This document shows, in pieces, positions 44,052-51,299 of a DNA stretch of 54,236 nucleotides. This DNA is from Bacteroidota bacterium (GTDB lineage Bacteria > Bacteroidota > Ignavibacteria > UBA10030 > SZUA-254). Numbering within the stretch: position 1 is the stretch's first letter; each line of letters begins with the position of its first letter. The translations under genes and the position numbers were made by a program. The stretch lies in contig DATDFQ010000029.1 in NCBI GenBank assembly GCA_036522515.1, positions 1 to 54,236 of the forward strand, read 5' to 3'. The notes beneath the pieces were generated by a model, which saw only the letters and a program-made list of their open reading frames with translations, did no database searches and was not told the DNA's origin.

Positions 44052-45503
44052 TCATCCCGGTATCGACACCACGAAGGTGGTGCCCTTCCCCGGTTCGCTC
44101 TGAACCTCTATAGTCCCCCCGTGCTGATCGACGATCCGTTTTGTGATCGCCAGGCCGAGACCCGTCCCCTTCTTTTTTCCCGCGGTCACAAACGCTTCAA
44201 ACATCCTGTCGCGAATCTCGGGCGGGATGCCGTTGCCGCTATCGGTGATCGTGAACCTGATCGTGCCGTCGTGACGATCGACGGTCAGGTGCAACTCTCC
44301 CCCTTGCGGCATCGCATCCTGGGCGTTGTTGATGATATTCACCAGAGCCCGGTGGAGTCTTTCCGCATCGAACGTGGCGTTGCCGGAGCAATTGTTCCTG
44401 ACGTGCAGCCGGACCCGGGCGTGTTCAAGGTTCACCTTCACGCTGTCGACGAGCAGTGTGACGAAATCCCCCACCGGCGTGTCAGACTTGTTCAGATGAG
44501 TCTCGCCGCGCGAGAAATCCAGCAATTCCTGCGCCATGGTGACCATTTTCCGGATGGCGTCATGAATCATCCGGTACCAGAGCTGTGTCTTCTCGGGTGT
44601 GAACCCCTTGCCGTGCTCCAGCGATTCGATCGCGAGGTTGATCGTGCTCATCGGAGTCCGGAAATCGTGCACGATCGAACTCGCCATCTGCCCGATGGTC
44701 GATAATCGCTCCGAGTGAATCAGATCGTCCTGGGTTTTCTTCAAGCGCAGCCGCATGGTATCGAATGCGGTGCTCAATTCGCCCAGCTCGTCGCTCGAGG
44801 TGTTGTCCGACAGGCTTCGCTCAAGATTGCCGCTTCCGATCGATTTTGTGGCCTCGACAAGCGTCTTCAGTCTCCGTGCGATCAAGAGGCGGTAGATAAG
44901 GAGGCTGAGGATGATTCCGACAACCGTGAAAGCGAGGAACACCCCGAAGGAGCGGATCCAGTTTCTCTGAATCGATTGTGTGATCCGCGTGAGAGATATA
45001 TTCATCGCCGCGACGCCCAGCACGTGGCCCTGCTGCACGGCATGACATTGCTGGCAGCGGGCCACCGCTTTGAACGGGACGAGGGCGCTGAACGAGTCGC
45101 CCTCGCGGCGGTAGACGGTCTCGTTGATGCCGCAGACCTCCTCCTGAGAGTGCGCCCGGGCCTGCATCTCTCTCTTCCGCAAGCGCTCGGTGCGCTCTTC
45201 CGACTGATACATCTCCCGGAGGTGGAGGCTGTCGGTCATGAAGCAAATATGAAGGCTGTCCAGGTCGCCCCCGCTGCTGAGCCGCTGAAGATATTCGTCG
45301 TCGATCCGTTCGCGGGTCACCATCTGTTCGACGAGCGATTTGCGGATCAGTTCGGCGTAGGTCTGCGCGGAGGCCTGCGCCTGCTCGAGCATGTCGCGTT
45401 CCTGGTAGAGATTATTGAGGAAGGCGCTCGTGCCCACTGCGAGAAAAAGGAGGGGGAGGATCGTGAAGAGGAGCTTGGTCGATATGCGGTAATTCTTCAG
45501 CAT
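44052..45503 (-). CDS. membrane histidine kinase with CxxCH heme-binding sensor domain
   Basis: The 483-residue kinase has transmembrane helix 1 (about 11-29), an extracytoplasmic sensor (about 32-183), helix 2 (about 184-207), HAMP, HisKA with H279 in SIVHDFRTPM, and HATPase (DSGNGIPPEI, KKGTGLGLAI). The sensor contains C150-Q-Q-C153-H154, a canonical c-type heme attachment site, followed by a QGHVLGVAAMNIS strand. This resembles Tll0287-like/DUF3365 heme domains, which bind redox signals or gases. HisKA reads HDFRTP instead of HEIRNP. No response regulator lies beside it. It begins nine bases after the amidase gene. Heme attachment would require cytochrome c maturation in the organism. Confidence 0.92.
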   Translation of the reverse strand: MLKNYRISTKLLFTILPLLFLAVGTSAFLNNLYQERDMLEQAQASAQTYAELIRKSLVEQMVTRERIDDEYLQRLSSGGDLDSLHICFMTDSLHLREMYQSEERTERLRKREMQARAHSQEEVCGINETVYRREGDSFSALVPFKAVARCQQCHAVQQGHVLGVAAMNISLTRITQSIQRNWIRSFGVFLAFTVVGIILSLLIYRLLIARRLKTLVEATKSIGSGNLERSLSDNTSSDELGELSTAFDTMRLRLKKTQDDLIHSERLSTIGQMASSIVHDFRTPMSTINLAIESLEHGKGFTPEKTQLWYRMIHDAIRKMVTMAQELLDFSRGETHLNKSDTPVGDFVTLLVDSVKVNLEHARVRLHVRNNCSGNATFDAERLHRALVNIINNAQDAMPQGGELHLTVDRHDGTIRFTITDSGNGIPPEIRDRMFEAFVTAGKKKGTGLGLAITKRIVDQHGGTIEVQSEPGKGTTFVVSIPG

Positions 45504-45512
45504 GGGGGTCTC

Positions 45513-47099
45513 TTATTGGGGATCCGCCCCGGGGTCCTTCCCCTCTTCCAGAGACTTTTCATACTCGCGCTTGTACCGCTTGACGGCGTTGAAGATCGAC
45601 TCCGCGATGCGCTGCTGCCCCTTGTCGCTGTTCAGGATCTTTTCGTCGTGCCTGTTGGAGAGGTACGCGGTTTCGACCAGCACGTTCGGCATCGAAGCGC
45701 CCACAAGGACGTAGAAGCCCGCCTGCTTGACGCCGTTATTGTCGAGGCCTGTTCCCTTCCCCATCTCGTGGTGAAGGATATCCGCAAACTGCTCGCTGTA
45801 CTTGACGTAGGCGCTCTGGGCCATCGTGAGCAGAATGAAATTCTCCTCGGTCAGCTTCTGATATCTCTGCTCGTATCCCTGTTCGTACTTGACCACCGCG
45901 TTTTCGCGCTCGGCGATCCGGAGCGCATTCTCGGTTTTTCCGGGCCGGAGCAGGTAGATCTCGAACCCGTTCGTCGGACTTGGCTTTCGGGCCATCGAGT
46001 TGCAATGGATGCTGATGAAGAGCTTCCCGCCCGCCTGGTTCGCGATCTGCCCCCTCCGGTCCAGCTCGACAAAATGATCCGTCGTGCGGGTGTAGACCAC
46101 GCGTACATCCCGCAGGTTCCGCTCGATGAGACGCCCGAGTTTCAGCGCGACTGCCAGCGTGATATCCTTTTCCTTCACGCGGCTCACCCCGAGCGCGCCG
46201 GGGTCTTCCCCTCCGTGCCCGGCATCGATGACGAGCACGTCGAGCTTCCAGCGGTTCCGCTCGCGCTGGAGATTACCCCCGACGTCCCGTGTCTTCCGCG
46301 CTGCGATCTCCTCTTCGGTCGGGCGGTGGAGGGCGATCAGAAGGTCGTCGCTCCCCTCCGCGGGGATCAGCTCGGCGCTCTTTATTTCTCCCTTCAGCTT
46401 GAACGTCAGCTGGACAGAGGTCGGAGATTGAAACACGAGCACCTTCTTAAGAATCCCGTTCGGCCGGAAGCCTTCGATGGAGGCGACGTCCGCCCGCCCG
46501 TCGGCAAGGGTCACATAAACCCACGTGTCGCTGCCGATCGGTTTGCACCAGGTTTCGGCGTTCGGAAGCCTCTTCGAACACTGGAGCCGGATGAGATCCC
46601 CGTTCGATTTCTGTTCGAATGAGACCGAGGAGATGTCGAAGGGTGAAATCCTCACAAGCCGGCCGACGTCGATTTCCCGGCGAGATGGGTTGAAGGTCAC
46701 ATTCTCACGCATGATGTCGTCGAAGACCGGGATGAACTCGGCGATCGGCACATAGAACGCGCCCGCGGGCTGGAGGACGTTCTTTTGAAGTTGCAGCAGG
46801 TTTGCGTTGCGCTTTTCGTCGAGGATCGTGATGAAGGGGTTGTCGGGGGTCAGGACGATCGTAAATTGCTTTGCGCTCAGTTCGAGGCGTCCCGTCTCCG
46901 CGTTAAAGATGGACCTGAGCTCGAACGCCCTCGCAAGATCGCCGACGGAGCAATAGAGTGTCTGGCCGGTGGTGATGGCTGCGATCCTCGTATTCCGGGC
47001 GGGCGCCTGATTGAAAATCACGGGGACCGATTCCTGGGCCCGGGAGAGAAGAGGGACGATCAGGAGAAGAAGGAGGCACAGCCGCCGGCAGGTCGGCAT
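45513..47099 (-). CDS. N-acetylmuramoyl-L-alanine amidase (Amidase_3)
   Basis: A 528-residue protein with a signal peptide (CLLLLLIVPLLSRAQ). The N-terminal domain (about 30-150) resembles copper-amine-oxidase-like N domains found on amidases, and an AMIN-like domain follows (about 150-260). The catalytic Amidase_3 domain (about 285-510) has the zinc residues in VIDAGHGGEDPGALG, E in RVKEKDITL, H in FISIHCNS and E in VLVETAYLSN. It cleaves the amide between muramic acid and L-alanine in peptidoglycan, typically during cell separation. It is two bases after yajQ and followed by the heme kinase, all minus strand. Confidence 0.95.
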   Translation of the reverse strand: MPTCRRLCLLLLLIVPLLSRAQESVPVIFNQAPARNTRIAAITTGQTLYCSVGDLARAFELRSIFNAETGRLELSAKQFTIVLTPDNPFITILDEKRNANLLQLQKNVLQPAGAFYVPIAEFIPVFDDIMRENVTFNPSRREIDVGRLVRISPFDISSVSFEQKSNGDLIRLQCSKRLPNAETWCKPIGSDTWVYVTLADGRADVASIEGFRPNGILKKVLVFQSPTSVQLTFKLKGEIKSAELIPAEGSDDLLIALHRPTEEEIAARKTRDVGGNLQRERNRWKLDVLVIDAGHGGEDPGALGVSRVKEKDITLAVALKLGRLIERNLRDVRVVYTRTTDHFVELDRRGQIANQAGGKLFISIHCNSMARKPSPTNGFEIYLLRPGKTENALRIAERENAVVKYEQGYEQRYQKLTEENFILLTMAQSAYVKYSEQFADILHHEMGKGTGLDNNGVKQAGFYVLVGASMPNVLVETAYLSNRHDEKILNSDKGQQRIAESIFNAVKRYKREYEKSLEEGKDPGADPQ

Positions 47100-47101
47100 C
47101 G

Positions 47102-47599
47102 CTACCGGTAATTCTGAAACTGGACGGCGAACGAGAGGTTTGCCGCGCGTACAAGCGCCATGATCGCCTGGAGGTCGTCCTTGCTTTTACCGCTCACGCG
47201 CACCTGCGCATCCATGATCTGCGCCTGGACCTTCAATTTCGAATCCTTGATCATCTTGAGGATCAACTTTGCGTTTTCTTTTTCGATCCCGTTTTGCAGC
47301 TTGATCACCCGCCTGACGGTCCCACCGGCCGCGGGCTCGATCTCCCCGTACGTCAACGCCTTGAGGGGGACGCCGCGTTTCACGAATTTCGACTGAAGGA
47401 TGTCGACCACCGCCTTCATCCTGAAATCGTCGTCGGAGATCAGGACGATCTCAAACTCCTTCGGTTTGAGCTCGAGGGAGGACTTGGAGCCCTTGAAGTC
47501 GTACCGTTGAATGATTTCCTTGCGCGCCTGGTTAAGGGCATTGTCGACTTCCTGCAGGTCGACGATCGAGACGATGTCGAATGAGCTGGTGTCTGCCAT
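47102..47599 (-). CDS. yajQ: YajQ-family nucleotide (c-di-GMP)-binding protein
   Basis: A 165-residue protein, the usual YajQ length. It starts [35 protein letters not shown] and the C-terminal [15 protein letters not shown] are the conserved family blocks. YajQ forms two tandem ferredoxin-like domains. Some members bind cyclic di-GMP and act with transcription regulators, and general RNA or nucleotide binding is also reported. It heads a minus-strand operon with the amidase two bases behind. Upstream (47600-47956) are repeats A3 and C4 and no recognised promoter. Confidence 0.95.
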   Translation of the reverse strand: MADTSSFDIVSIVDLQEVDNALNQARKEIIQRYDFKGSKSSLELKPKEFEIVLISDDDFRMKAVVDILQSKFVKRGVPLKALTYGEIEPAAGGTVRRVIKLQNGIEKENAKLILKMIKDSKLKVQAQIMDAQVRVSGKSKDDLQAIMALVRAANLSFAVQFQNYR

Positions 47600-47643
47600 A
47601 GACTTTAACTCGGGTTATTCGTGTTGTTGGTCTTTAATTTGTT

Positions 47644-47721
47644 TGTCATCCTGAGGGAGCGTAGCGACCGAAGGATCTTCTAGTTCGACTCGCCAGATCC
47701 TTCGCTGCGCTCAGGATGACA
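47644..47721. repeat. family A palindromic element, copy A3
   Basis: A 78-bp inverted copy of A2. TGTCATCCTGAG starts it and CTCAGGATGACA ends it. The arms (GGAGCGTAGCGACCGAAGGA on one side, ATCCTTCGCTGCG on the other) match A2's in reverse, while the loop (TCTAGTTCGACTCGCC) differs. It lies 44 bases upstream of yajQ and is followed after three bases by C4. Confidence 0.88.
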
Positions 47722-47724
47722 GGC

Positions 47725-47749
47725 GGTAGCCGCAGCCTTCAGGCTGCGG
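47725..47749. repeat. family C palindromic element, half copy C4
   Basis: GGTAG followed by the hairpin CCGCAGCC-TTCA-GGCTGCGG. It is one hairpin plus part of the linker, without the CGCGACC hairpin. It lies three bases after A3, so two families sit together. Confidence 0.8.
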
Positions 47750-47755
47750 TCCTCT

Positions 47756-47902
47756 TCATCCAAGCGTCGAGAAGAACGCCCTGAGGAAGATCACACACAA
47801 CCTCAGACGCGGAAACGACGTCTCGACATCAAAGCGGTTATGAATTTCGCGCTGAGTCGCGGGGTCTTTCGTAACGATGGTGACTGATAACGGGCGTTTC
47901 AT
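47756..47902 (-). CDS. possible 48-residue small ORF or gene remnant
   Basis: In the 357-bp stretch 47600-47956, which otherwise holds only repeats A3 and C4, one minus-strand reading runs from ATG 47902 (GGAG six bases before) to a TGA at 47756. It encodes MKRPLSVTIVTKDPATQREI near its start and ends LRAFFSTLG. The first third looks like ordinary protein; the end does not. I recognise no family. It may be a short real protein or the stump of a decayed gene cut by the repeat insertion. Confidence 0.25.
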   Translation of the reverse strand: MKRPLSVTIVTKDPATQREIHNRFDVETSFPRLRLCVIFLRAFFSTLG

Positions 47903-47956
47903 AGGTTGCTCCGGCGACTTCTCGTCAAAAGTTCAACAATCAACTGTGGCTCTTCA

Positions 47957-49099
47957 TCAGGAAAGGGACTCTGCGATCACGATATTCCGCGCTCTCAGCT
48001 CTTTGAGAAAGGGCTCGAGCGGTACGCACTGTTCGGGCGGCTGAACGCCCCGCGCCGTGATTGTCCCTCCGGCCGCCATTTGCGCGATGATCGAAGTCGG
48101 GAATGCGGTCGTCCGCATCATCGACGTCATTTTCTCCTTTTCATCATAATAATCTACCATCTCATACGCAAGTGCCTTCCGCTCCTTGCCCATCGATCCC
48201 TTGATCGTCACGCGCGTGAGGACCACATCCGGACCGTTGGAGGGAAGCCTGCGCCGGAGCATCTCTTCGAACATCTCGCGGGCTGTCCGGAAATTGGGCC
48301 CCGCCATGATCGGCTCCGAACTCGCAAACCCGAGGTCGAGAAGCAGCTTGAACTTTTCGCAATGCCCCGTGTACCGGATGGTCTTGTAATCGAGATGCTT
48401 CGCCTTCCCGGCAAACATCCTGGTCAGCGTTGAGATGCCGCCCGAGGTGTTGAACGCTTCCAGCTTGCCGAACGGCGCCGGAAACTCCAACTCTTCGAGG
48501 TCGAGCATCGAGTCGACGCTCTTGAGTTGCCCGTCCCGGAGGACCTCCGCCGGCTCGATATACTCGTTGATCAACCCCTCGGGGGAGAAGACGAGCTGGT
48601 AGTTGAGCGGGGGACGGGGGTGAAGGGGCAACCCTCCGACTCGTATATGGATCTCGTCGACGGAGCTGAAACGGGCCGCGCCCCCGGCTGCGATGACGCA
48701 CGCCATTCCGGGTGCAAGACCGCAATTCGGGATGATGCACACGCCGGCAGCCTTCGCTTCCTTATCGAGCGCCATCTGTCGATAGACCACATCCATATTT
48801 CCGCCGAGGTCGCAGAAATGGATGCCGGCCCGGATTGCGGCTTCGGTAAGGCCGACATTGTGCCCGTAGCTCGTCGCTCCGACGGCGACCGCGACTCGTT
48901 TCATCGTTTCGACGACCCGGTCGGGCGACCGTGTGTCGAGCTGAACGGGTTCGACATTCTTGCCGATTCTCCCGGCAACCTCTCTCGCGCGCTCCAGGTT
49001 GATGTCGGCGAGTATCACCCGCTCCACGCCCCCGGACCTGGCAAGGTCGTGTGCGAGAGCGCTGCCCATCCTTCCCGATCCGATCACGAGCGCATTCAT
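47957..49099 (-). CDS. saccharopine dehydrogenase-family NAD(P)-binding protein
   Basis: A 380-residue protein with an N-terminal Rossmann motif (VIGSGRMGSALAHDLA) and an acidic residue after the second strand (ILADINLERA). Further landmarks are GLAPGMACVIAAGG near residue 130 and FNTSGGISTLTRMF near residue 220. These match the saccharopine/lysine-pathway dehydrogenase-like group annotated in many bacteria as saccharopine dehydrogenase NADP-binding. The reaction could be in lysine catabolism or a polyamine-like pathway; the sequence does not decide. It starts 13 bases after the Ogg2-like gene, so it may be the last gene of the DNA-repair operon, though its function is unrelated. No signal peptide. 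Confidence 0.88.
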   Translation of the reverse strand: MNALVIGSGRMGSALAHDLARSGGVERVILADINLERAREVAGRIGKNVEPVQLDTRSPDRVVETMKRVAVAVGATSYGHNVGLTEAAIRAGIHFCDLGGNMDVVYRQMALDKEAKAAGVCIIPNCGLAPGMACVIAAGGAARFSSVDEIHIRVGGLPLHPRPPLNYQLVFSPEGLINEYIEPAEVLRDGQLKSVDSMLDLEELEFPAPFGKLEAFNTSGGISTLTRMFAGKAKHLDYKTIRYTGHCEKFKLLLDLGFASSEPIMAGPNFRTAREMFEEMLRRRLPSNGPDVVLTRVTIKGSMGKERKALAYEMVDYYDEKEKMTSMMRTTAFPTSIIAQMAAGGTITARGVQPPEQCVPLEPFLKELRARNIVIAESLS

Positions 49100-49112
49100 C
49101 GATGGTCCGTTG

Positions 49113-49751
49113 TCATTTTAATATTTCTCCCGTTTCCATGCTCCAGAAAAGGAGATCCAATTCATCCATTGAGATTTCGATGTCGCGCGCAAAGGCCAGG
49201 AACCGTTTCTCTATCGCCTTGTATCTCTTGGGCGTGAGACTGACGGGAATGCGGCGGATCACCCCGAATCGGACGAGGTTTTTCAGGATATGCCGGTCGA
49301 GGATCGCCAAATCACGGTGCCCCACGTTCCGCAAAAAATGCGAAGCCTCTTTCCATCCCATGCCCCGCACATTCTTCACGAGCCATTCCCGGAGTTCGAC
49401 GCTCGTACTCCCGTTCGAGAGATGCTGTGCCACGATCCCGTACTTCTCTCTGATCTCGAGAAGGCTTTTCGCCTTGGTCTTGTGAAAGCGGATATAATAG
49501 TCTTCCCGGTGGAGAAGCGGCTCCGGGTCGAACGCACGGTTTTGAAGGTCGGATTCCCGAAGCGCCAGCACCGCTCTTCCCGCATTCACCGCGCTCGATT
49601 GGGGAGTGAGGAGGCAATAGACGAGTTCGTAGAAATACTCGTGCCGGGGTACGTTCGCGAAATCGGCAAGCCGGCTCCGGATCGCAGATCGCCGTGTTGC
49701 GAACATTCCCCGAAGTTCGTCGGGGGAAGATTTAGTGGGGCGCTTTTTCAT
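49113..49751 (-). CDS. N-glycosylase/DNA lyase, Ogg2-like (8-oxoguanine)
   Basis: A 212-residue helix-hairpin-helix glycosylase. The hairpin and catalytic lysine are in VRGMGWKEASHFLRNVG (K134), with the helix-capping aspartate D152 in AILDRHIL. Length and the GMG-x-KEASHFLRN block fit the archaeal/bacterial Ogg2 group, which removes 8-oxoguanine and cuts the strand by beta-lyase chemistry. The first part (EYFYELVYCLLTPQSSAVNA) is also typical. It overlaps mutY by four bases (ATGA) and is followed by the saccharopine-type gene. With MutY and the Nudix protein it makes a complete oxidised-guanine repair set in one operon. Confidence 0.92.
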   Translation of the reverse strand: MKKRPTKSSPDELRGMFATRRSAIRSRLADFANVPRHEYFYELVYCLLTPQSSAVNAGRAVLALRESDLQNRAFDPEPLLHREDYYIRFHKTKAKSLLEIREKYGIVAQHLSNGSTSVELREWLVKNVRGMGWKEASHFLRNVGHRDLAILDRHILKNLVRFGVIRRIPVSLTPKRYKAIEKRFLAFARDIEISMDELDLLFWSMETGEILK

Positions 49752-50683
49752 TCGTTCGACAGTGAGACTCTCAAATTGCCCGGTGACCGGACGGCCAGAA
49801 CGATTCCGTCTTCCGTGAGCCGGTCGACCAGTTCTGTCAACCAGCCAACTTCCTGCGGAGCGAAATCGGGTTTAATTGCTTTTCCCAGTTCATGGAGGGA
49901 CATTGACCGCCCCCCGTTTGTATTGCGCAACGCCTCGACCATTCTGCCCCGCCAGAGCCGCCGTGGAATTCCATTGTACGACGGCTCGGGCTTTCCCACA
50001 TGAACTTTTGCCCGCCGGAGAGGTGCTACTTCCAGATGGGCGGATGAGCAATACTCCCTCACAGGGCAGCGGGCGCATCCGGGCTTTCCCGCAGTGCAGA
50101 TTGTCGATCCGAGCTCCATAACCGACTGGTTCCAGGACCAGGCATCCCGGGGTATGATTCGCCCTGCGAGGTCCCAGACGGCCTCCGGGTCTTTCCGCTC
50201 CGACGAATCCTTCATCCGCCAGAAGAGACGTGAGAACAGGCGGTGTATATTCACATCCACGACAGGAACACTCTTTCGGAATGCAAAACAGGCCACCGCG
50301 TGAGCCGTATACCGGCCGATTCCCGGAAGCAGGTCGAGTTGTTCAGGATCCTCCGGCAACCGGCCCCGGTGATCATCGACGACTTCACGCGCAAGATCGC
50401 GGAGGCGGACGGCCCGATTGTTATAACCCATCCCGCGCCATGCGCGAATCACATCTCCCGTAGTGGACTTTGCGAGCGCGCCGAGCGTCGGATAGTACTT
50501 CAAAAATCCCGGCAGTTTTTCCTCGACACGGGCAGCCTGCGTCTGCTGCAGCATGATTTCCGAGACGAGGATCGTGTAGGGGTCGGTCGTGCGCCGCCAG
50601 AGAAAACTCCGGCCGTTCCGACGGTACCATTGCAAGATTCGACGCCGGACCGGGGAAACGCTTTTTGGGCTACGCGGGGCCAA
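49748..50683 (-). CDS. mutY: A/G-specific adenine DNA glycosylase
   Basis: A 311-residue enzyme of the EndoIII/MutY fold. Catalytic E42 is in SEIMLQQTQ; D143 is in VVDVNIHRL. The hairpin LPGIGRYTAHAV has Y125 where endonuclease III has lysine, as in human MUTYH, so it should be a pure glycosylase. The 4Fe-4S cluster is C196-x6-C203-x2-C206-x5-C212. MutY normally ends in a Nudix-like domain that recognises 8-oxoG; here the last 80 residues (GIPRRLWRGRMVEALR...) look like a winged helix. The Nudix function may be supplied by the overlapping MutT-type gene. It overlaps that gene by 14 bases and the Ogg2 gene by four. Confidence 0.93.
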   Translation of the reverse strand: MAPRSPKSVSPVRRRILQWYRRNGRSFLWRRTTDPYTILVSEIMLQQTQAARVEEKLPGFLKYYPTLGALAKSTTGDVIRAWRGMGYNNRAVRLRDLAREVVDDHRGRLPEDPEQLDLLPGIGRYTAHAVACFAFRKSVPVVDVNIHRLFSRLFWRMKDSSERKDPEAVWDLAGRIIPRDAWSWNQSVMELGSTICTAGKPGCARCPVREYCSSAHLEVAPLRRAKVHVGKPEPSYNGIPRRLWRGRMVEALRNTNGGRSMSLHELGKAIKPDFAPQEVGWLTELVDRLTEDGIVLAVRSPGNLRVSLSNE

Positions 50684-51083
50684 AGTGATCGGCCAATTTT
50701 CGGACTACGTCCCGGTTGCCCTCGAGAATGTCATACTGCTCGAGCTCCGTCAGTGGAACCCACTGCCACCGCGCGAAGACTTTGTTGACAATCTCTCCGG
50801 AGAAGCCCTTGACGAGATAGTAAAAGACGTGATAGGAGCCGCTGTCGGGGTAGACCGCCTGCTGGTGATGGAAAAGGGTTCCGATCTCAGCGGCGATGCC
50901 CAGTTCCTCGCGCAGCTCCCGCCGCAGGCACTCTTCTAGGGGCTCGTTATTCTCGAGTTTGCCCCCCGGGAACTCCCACTTGAGCGCATATCTGGCGGTT
51001 TGAGTCCGCTGGCAGAGGAGTACGCGGCGGGAATGGGATGTCGATCCGTTCTGGAGGATAATGCCGACCGCCACCTTAATCAT
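50670..51083 (-). CDS. mutT: MutT-type Nudix hydrolase (8-oxo-dGTPase candidate)
   Basis: A 137-residue protein with a full Nudix box, G41-x5-E47-x7-R55-E56-x-x-E59-E60-x-G62. FPGGKLENNEPLEECL and the region CQRTQTARYALKWEFPGG match MutT, which hydrolyses 8-oxo-dGTP so that it is not built into DNA. Position at the head of a mutY-ogg operon supports this over other Nudix activities. Its end overlaps mutY by 14 bases. The candidate promoter (51090-51118) would give an almost leaderless mRNA. MutT on its own is an inference; no assay-level residue proves the substrate. Confidence 0.88.
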   Translation of the reverse strand: MIKVAVGIILQNGSTSHSRRVLLCQRTQTARYALKWEFPGGKLENNEPLEECLRRELREELGIAAEIGTLFHHQQAVYPDSGSYHVFYYLVKGFSGEIVNKVFARWQWVPLTELEQYDILEGNRDVVRKLADHFGPA

Positions 51084-51089
51084 GACGAA

Positions 51090-51118
51090 AAGATAGCGAA
51101 ACTTGGATGGAAATACAA
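51090..51118 (-). promoter_or_regulatory. candidate promoter of the GO-repair operon
   Basis: TTGTAT (51113-51118) and TATCTT (51090-51095) are 17 bases apart on the minus strand. The same -10 and spacing occur before pckG. Transcription would start about at the ATG (51083), so the mRNA may be leaderless. Confidence 0.35.
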
Positions 51119-51167
51119 CGAACCCTATGGAAGGGCGGTGCCTCTTTTTGGCCGTCTATCTCCCCAC

Positions 51168-51247
51168 CTCGTCATGCTGACATGCTTTAGGTCAGCATCT
51201 TCCAACTCTTTTAGAAAGATCCCGACCTGAAACATGCCGGGATGACG
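51168..51247. repeat. family B palindromic element, copy B3 (inverted)
   Basis: An 80-bp element, CTCGTCAT at the left and ATGACG at the right, in reverse orientation to B1 and B2. Hairpins GCTGAC...GTCAGC and CCCGAC...GTCGGG-like (with one change, CATGCCGG) are both kept. It lies in the divergent gap between the Nudix gene and thyX. Confidence 0.87.
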
Positions 51248-51299
51248 GTAAAAGATGAAAACACGACACAACTGAAGAAAGAGTCGTGGACTTTTTCTC

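Noticed and set aside
44715..46622. Plus-strand open reading of 635 codons antisense to the amidase and heme kinase
   Set aside because: The minus strand encodes clear Amidase_3 and histidine-kinase domains; the plus reading is Arg/Leu/Glu-rich with no recognisable motif, as expected in GC-rich antisense.
47644..47749. Clustered palindromes considered as CRISPR or tRNA
   Set aside because: No regularly spaced identical repeats with unique spacers, and no cloverleaf; they are dispersed A and C elements.
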